From the NCBI GenBank assembly GCA_025356765.1, contig JANXRO010000347.1:1-9338 (forward strand): a stretch of 9,338 nucleotides of DNA, written 5' to 3'. Of the stretch, positions 6,169 through 9,338 are shown piece after piece. The notes beneath the pieces were generated by a model. That model made no database searches. It was given only the letters and a program-made list of their open reading frames with translations, and had not been told where the DNA came from. Position numbers and translations under genes: made by a program. Source of the DNA: Hyphomicrobiales bacterium (lineage in GTDB: Bacteria; Pseudomonadota; Alphaproteobacteria; Rhizobiales; Aestuariivirgaceae). The stretch's first letter is position 1. Each line of letters begins with the position of its first letter.

Positions 6169-7719
6169 TTAGTTGAAAGCGCGTTCACCGTGGCTTGAAA
6201 TATCCAAGCCTTCGCGTTCGGCTTGTTCATCAACACGCAAGCCAACTGTATATTTACAGATCAAGCACGCAATGAAGCTGACGACGCCTGAAAGAATGAT
6301 TGCAGTTAAAACATCAATGAACTGCGAATACATCTGGGCTGAGAGCACAAAATCTGCGGTTTTTGTGCTTGTGTCTGTTGCGAGGTAGTTAACAATACCT
6401 TGGCCGCTCAATGCCCCAATGTTTGGGTTAACAAAGAAGCCTGTTAAAAGAGCACCCAAAATGCCGCCAATGCCGTGTACGCCAAAGACGTCTAAGGCAT
6501 CGTCGTAACCAAACAAAGGTTTGAGCCAAATGACAGCACCAAGGCAGACAAAACCTGCCGCGGCACCGATAATGATGGCACCCATCGGGCCAACAAAACC
6601 GCAAGCAGGCGTAATTGCCACAAGGCCTGCAACAGCGCCAGAAGCAGCGCCCAACAAGCTTGCATGTTTACGGGTTACAAACTCACCAAACGACCAAGCC
6701 AAAGCCGCTCCGCAGGTGCCGAGGATCGTGTTCAAGAAGGCAACAGCAGCGCCGCCGTTGGCTTCCAAGTTTGAACCAGCGTTAAAACCGAACCAACCGA
6801 AGAACAACAAGCCCGTGCCCAACAAGGTTGTGACCAAGTTGTGTGGTGCCATTGGTTCTTTGTTTAATCCAACGCGTTTGCCCAACATCAGCGCGCAGAC
6901 AAGGCCTGCAACACCGGCGTTGATGTGAACGACTGAGCCACCGGCAAAGTCAATTGCGCCTTTGTTGAACAACCAGCCATTGGCTGCGTTCACGGCATCA
7001 TTATAGGCGTTGAGAACAGTATCAATTTTGGTTTTATCTGTTCCGGCATCCATCAATTGCTTCAAGAAATCAGCTGCTGCGGAATCACCCACTGCTGCTT
7101 TTACATTGGCAAGATTGGCTGCTGACAATGTGTAAGCGTCGGGGCCAGCCCACCACCAGACCATATGGGCCATTGGCAGATAAGAGAAGCAGAACCAGAT
7201 GAACAAGAACAGCAATACAGCAGAGAACTTCATGCGTTCAGCAAAAGCACCGATGATCAAAGCTGGCGTGATGCAAGCGAAGGTCATTTGGAAAATGACG
7301 TAAACATATTCAGGAAGGTAAGTTTCCTTCGAGAACGTTGCTGCCATTGTGGAAGGGCTGACGCCGCTTAAAAATGCTTTTGAAAAGCCACCGATATAGG
7401 GTGCCAAGGCGCCGGTACCGTTGGTGAAGGCCAGAGAATAACCGAAAAATACCCAAAGTATGGCCACCATGCAGAAGCATGTTGTTACTTGCATCAAAAC
7501 AGACAAAACGTTTTTCGACCGCACCAAACCGCCATAAAACAGCGCAAGGCCCGGATAAGTCATCAACACAACCAGTGCTGTGGCAACCAGCATCCACGCT
7601 GTGTCGCCCTTGTTAATAGAGGCCGCAGCGAATGCTGAAGATGACATTGCAAACGTGCCCAGCCCCCCTAGAAGCAGCGGTGATAGCAACCGCTTTTTCC
7701 AATTTTCGAATTTATTCAT
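6169..7719 (-). CDS. amtB: Ammonium transporter (Amt/MEP/Rh family)
   Basis: A 516-residue inner-membrane ammonium channel. Residues 1-31 are a probable signal peptide (cleavage near SAFA/A), as in E. coli AmtB, followed by about eleven membrane helices. All pore residues are found: Phe147 and Phe312 (gate; E. coli F107, F215), Trp188 and Ser316 (recruitment site; W148, S219), Asp257 (D160) and the twin histidines His265 (GSVVHINAG) and His415 (VFGVHGIGG; H168, H318). Spacing between these residues equals that of E. coli except between Trp188 and Asp257, where 57 extra residues (about 192-249, an alanine/aspartate-rich periplasmic loop) are inserted. The C-terminal tail (GLRVDEQAEREGLD) is the part that contacts PII. 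The start ATG 7717-7719 is preceded by AAAGG seven bases upstream. glnK ends 29 bases upstream on the same strand, so the two form an operon, and a terminator follows. Expression is expected under nitrogen limitation from the sigma-54 promoter before glnK. Confidence 0.97.
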   Translation of the reverse strand: MNKFENWKKRLLSPLLLGGLGTFAMSSSAFAAASINKGDTAWMLVATALVVLMTYPGLALFYGGLVRSKNVLSVLMQVTTCFCMVAILWVFFGYSLAFTNGTGALAPYIGGFSKAFLSGVSPSTMAATFSKETYLPEYVYVIFQMTFACITPALIIGAFAERMKFSAVLLFLFIWFCFSYLPMAHMVWWWAGPDAYTLSAANLANVKAAVGDSAAADFLKQLMDAGTDKTKIDTVLNAYNDAVNAANGWLFNKGAIDFAGGSVVHINAGVAGLVCALMLGKRVGLNKEPMAPHNLVTTLLGTGLLFFGWFGFNAGSNLEANGGAAVAFLNTILGTCGAALAWSFGEFVTRKHASLLGAASGAVAGLVAITPACGFVGPMGAIIIGAAAGFVCLGAVIWLKPLFGYDDALDVFGVHGIGGILGALLTGFFVNPNIGALSGQGIVNYLATDTSTKTADFVLSAQMYSQFIDVLTAIILSGVVSFIACLICKYTVGLRVDEQAEREGLDISSHGERAFN

Positions 7720-7748
7720 TATGTTACCTTTCTTTGTGTCTTGAATTA

Positions 7749-8087
7749 TCAGAGAGCAGAAGCGCCGGTCTCACCGGTACGCACGCGGATGGCCTCTTCG
7801 AGAGGAAGCACGAAAACTTTGCCGTCACCAATTTGGCCCGTTTTTGCTGAACCTTGGATGGCTTCAACGATGCGCGGAACCAATGATGATTCTACGGCAA
7901 CTTCAATTTTCACCTTGGGCACGAAGCTGACGGCATATTCAGCACCGCGGTAAAACTCGGTATGGCCGCGCTGACGACCGTGACCCTTAACCTCCGTCAC
8001 AGTAATGCCTTGAACCCCAATGGCGCTCAAAGCCTCTCTGACCTCTTCCAATTTGAATGGTTTAATAATGGCGATGATATATTTCAT
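7749..8087 (-). CDS. glnK: PII nitrogen regulatory protein GlnK
   Basis: A 112-residue PII signal protein of exactly the usual length. It is a trimer that senses ATP/ADP and 2-oxoglutarate and, when not uridylylated, plugs the AmtB channel. The T-loop (about residues 37-55) contains Tyr46 and Tyr51, the latter being the GlnD uridylylation site (EFYRGAEYAV). The B-loop reads TGQIGDGKVFV (83-93), and the C-loop ends with the family signature RVRTGETG. Placement directly before amtB favours glnK over the very similar glnB. The start ATG at 8087 has a strong ribosome site: AGGAGAAAGG ends seven bases before the ATG. A -24/-12 promoter lies about 35-50 bases upstream of the start codon. Confidence 0.96.
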   Translation of the reverse strand: MKYIIAIIKPFKLEEVREALSAIGVQGITVTEVKGHGRQRGHTEFYRGAEYAVSFVPKVKIEVAVESSLVPRIVEAIQGSAKTGQIGDGKVFVLPLEEAIRVRTGETGASAL

Positions 8088-8121
8088 TTCGTTGCCTTTC
8101 TCCTGTATAAGGTGAAGGCAT

Positions 8122-8137
8122 TACAAATGCTGTGCCA
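8122..8137 (-). promoter_or_regulatory. Sigma-54 (RpoN) -24/-12 promoter of glnK-amtB
   Basis: On the minus strand 8137-8122 reads TGGCAC-AGCAT-TTGTA. The consensus is TGGCAC-N5-TTGCA: the -24 block is perfect, the spacing exact, and only the C of the -12 GC pair differs. The predicted transcript would start near 8110, giving a leader of roughly 25 bases that includes the ribosome site. Sigma-54 dependence of glnK-amtB is established in many proteobacteria, which supports the call. Confidence 0.82.
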
Positions 8138-8174
8138 GATTCAATTTGACTCTAAGATATTGAATTCAAACAGA

Positions 8175-8223
8175 TTAAATATTAGGATTAAAATTTAAGC
8201 AGAAATATGTGCTTAAATATTAG
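8175..8223 (+). repeat. 11-bp direct repeat TTAAATATTAG in the glnK upstream region
   Basis: TTAAATATTAG occurs at 8175-8185 and 8213-8223, 38 bases apart start to start. The second copy overlaps the right arm of the 9-bp inverted repeat. A third TTAAAT core lies inverted in its left arm. The cluster may reflect a multi-site operator, although the region is AT-rich and some similarity is expected by chance. Confidence 0.4.
8193..8218. promoter_or_regulatory. Perfect 9-bp inverted repeat, possible activator site upstream of glnK
   Basis: ATTTAAGCA (8193-8201) and TGCTTAAAT (8210-8218) are perfect reverse complements across an 8-base spacer. The centre lies about 95 bases upstream of the predicted glnK transcript start, a suitable distance for an NtrC-type enhancer. 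NtrC sites have TGC/GCA half sites but usually with one base more between them (GCAC-N7-GTGC), so the match is imperfect. The site could instead serve the divergent hydroxylase gene. No T run follows, so it is not a terminator. Confidence 0.45.
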
Positions 8224-8248
8224 ACATTCTAGAAAATTTGCATATATT
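8221..8248 (+). promoter_or_regulatory. Candidate sigma-70 promoter for the divergent hydroxylase gene
   Basis: TAGACA (8221-8226) and TATATT (8243-8248) are separated by 16 bases. Each matches five of six bases of the -35/-10 consensus. The predicted transcript would begin near 8255 and carry a leader of about 45 bases. The surrounding sequence is AT-rich, so this remains tentative. Confidence 0.3.
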
Positions 8249-8289
8249 TTAATCGGAGCAGGGCACTTAACAACCTATGATTCCAAGAC

Positions 8290-8293
8290 AAGG
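8290..8293 (+). promoter_or_regulatory. Ribosome binding site fixing the hydroxylase start
   Basis: AAGG lies seven bases before ATG 8301. The in-frame ATG at 8277, eight codons upstream, has its only purine-rich stretch (CGGAG) about 18 bases away. The start at 8301 also gives the usual N terminus just before the FAD-binding strand. Confidence 0.6.
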
Positions 8294-8300
8294 CCGTAAA

Positions 8301-9338
8301 ATGCAGAAATTTGATGTTTTAATTGTAGGTGCAGGTCTCAACGGGTTAGTGGCAGCTTTGGCGTTGGGGGGAGCACAGTGTCGCAGCCCACTCAGAGTTG
8401 GGGTCGTCGACCGCACTCATCCTGCTCAATTTGCAGCCAATACCCATGATTCTCGTGCTTCGGCTTTGACAGCAGCAACGCAAACGATGTTGGGTGTGTT
8501 GGGCATTTGGGAAACGCTATTGCCCTTTGCACAAAATATGAATGACATCATTGTCACAGATTCCAAATCGACAGATCAAAGGCCAAGTCTTCTGACGTTT
8601 TCAACGCGGGATGAAACGCAGTCACCTGCTGCACTCATCGAAAATGCTCAAATCTTTAAAGCTCTGCTTGAAGAAATTGGCAGAAGTCCTTCAATTGATA
8701 TTATGGCTCCACACAGCATTTCTGGCTTTCATTTTGGGCCAGGGTTGGCAAGCATTACTCTTGAGAGCGGCGAAATTTTAAAAGCGAATTTGATTATTGG
8801 TGCTGATGGTCGCGGTTCGCCCACGCGCCTTGCAGCCGGCATTGATTTTGAAGGATCGGATTATCCGCAATCAGCAATTACGCTTACAGTTGGACATGAA
8901 CTGCCGCACCAAGGCCGGGCCGAAGAACATTTTGGTTCAACGGGCGTTTTTGCAATTCTGCCGTTGATGGGAAATCGCTCATCAATTGATTGGACAGAAC
9001 CTCACGAAGTGGCCAAGCACATCTGCGCCTCAGCAGACGATGAATTTCTGGCGGCATTGTCGGAAAAATTTGGCAACCATCTTGGCAAGCTTTCGGTGCT
9101 TTCTCCCCGCCATGCCTATCCGCTTTCTGTGTATCTGGCCAAAACCTTTGTGGGGCCCCGTGTTGCGCTCTTAGGCGATGCAGCTCATGTGGTACATCCA
9201 CTTGCAGGGCTGGGCCTCAATCTGGGCTTTAAAGATGCTGCCGCACTGGCAGAAACAATTATGAAAGCTGCCCAACTTGGCCAAGATATTGGAGGCGCTG
9301 AAGTGCTTCAATCCTATATGCAATGGCGGCGTTTTGAC
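8301..9338 (+). CDS. UbiH/UbiF-type FAD-dependent hydroxylase, ubiquinone biosynthesis (partial, 3' end missing)
   Basis: The first 346 codons are open to the right edge of the window; a full family member is about 400 residues, so most of the gene is present. These flavin monooxygenases hydroxylate the aromatic ring during ubiquinone synthesis. The N terminus has the Rossmann motif FDVLIVGAGLNGLVAALAL (residues 4-22, GxGxxG). The family DG motif is LIIGADGRGSPTR, and the second FAD motif is VALLGDAAHVVHPLAG followed by LGLNLGFKDAAALAE. The usual AGQG of that motif reads AGLG here. The ending WRRFD matches the arginine-rich C-terminal helix of the family. UbiH, UbiF, UbiI and the alphaproteobacterial UbiL share these motifs, so the ring position cannot be assigned. 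It is divergent from glnK across 213 bases. Confidence 0.88.
   Translation, partial: MQKFDVLIVGAGLNGLVAALALGGAQCRSPLRVGVVDRTHPAQFAANTHDSRASALTAATQTMLGVLGIWETLLPFAQNMNDIIVTDSKSTDQRPSLLTFSTRDETQSPAALIENAQIFKALLEEIGRSPSIDIMAPHSISGFHFGPGLASITLESGEILKANLIIGADGRGSPTRLAAGIDFEGSDYPQSAITLTVGHELPHQGRAEEHFGSTGVFAILPLMGNRSSIDWTEPHEVAKHICASADDEFLAALSEKFGNHLGKLSVLSPRHAYPLSVYLAKTFVGPRVALLGDAAHVVHPLAGLGLNLGFKDAAALAETIMKAAQLGQDIGGAEVLQSYMQWRRFD

Noticed and set aside
6521..6928. 135-codon open frame (+) opposite amtB
   Set aside because: The Pro/Ala/Lys-rich product is the antisense image of Gly/Ala/Phe-rich membrane helices; no ribosome site or family motif was seen.
8160..8169. TTGAATTCAA, a 10-bp palindrome, as an operator
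   Set aside because: It is short with no spacer, lies in AT-rich DNA and has no second copy nearby; chance is a sufficient explanation.
8140..8180. IHF site between the sigma-54 promoter and the palindrome
   Set aside because: Several AT-rich stretches come near WATCAANNNNTTR, but none matches without breaking core positions or spacing.
8253..8275. Second -24/-12 promoter on the plus strand (GGGCAC near 8261) for the hydroxylase gene
   Set aside because: The sequence after GGGCAC is TTAAC-AACC, without a TTGC-like -12 block at the right distance.
8884..9201. 105-codon minus-strand open frame opposite the hydroxylase gene
   Set aside because: The plus-strand reading carries the FAD motifs across the same bases; the minus frame has no recognisable domain.

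Overview
The window reads as an ordinary chromosomal stretch of an alphaproteobacterium, most likely of the Hyphomicrobiales (Rhizobiales). It has moderate GC by eye. Evidence: a glnK-amtB pair next to ftsK-lolA-xthA, a ubiquinone-type FAD hydroxylase diverging from glnK, a YggS/L,D-transpeptidase pair, and intergenic GANTC (CcrM-type) and CtrA-like sites. The assignment rests on recognised protein families and remembered gene neighbourhoods, not on a search. There are no rRNA or tRNA genes, insertion sequences, phage genes or CRISPR arrays, and no 300-base stretch lacks a gene.

Layout. Positions 2-145 (+) hold the end of a YggS/PLPBP gene. It runs tail to tail, with a 16-base overlap, into an L,D-transpeptidase (YkuD) gene on the minus strand (130-654). 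Diverging from that gene are an OmpR-type response regulator (726-1412, +) and a short stand-alone cyclic-nucleotide-binding-domain protein (1479-1946, +). The latter overlaps the 3' end of xthA by 4 bases. From there to 8087 every gene is on the minus strand. In transcription order these are glnK, amtB, a strong rho-independent terminator, ftsK, lolA and xthA. At the right edge a UbiH/UbiF-type hydroxylase (8301 onward, +) runs off the window.

How the genes work together. glnK-amtB is a nitrogen-status unit in which the PII protein gates the ammonium channel. A near-consensus sigma-54 promoter lies just upstream, with a 9-bp perfect inverted repeat further upstream as an enhancer candidate. 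ftsK (chromosome segregation at the septum) has its own upstream region with CtrA-like motifs, which would fit cell-cycle control. lolA (lipoprotein transport) and xthA (base-excision repair) follow with short gaps. The response regulator and the cNMP-domain protein look like a small signalling unit with no kinase in view.

I found no undescribed protein system. What merits a second look is mostly regulatory: an inverted repeat that would bury the xthA start codon and carries a GANTC site in each arm, competing hairpins ahead of the cNMP-domain gene, GANTC sites concentrated between genes, the palindrome upstream of glnK, and the CtrA-like sites before ftsK.
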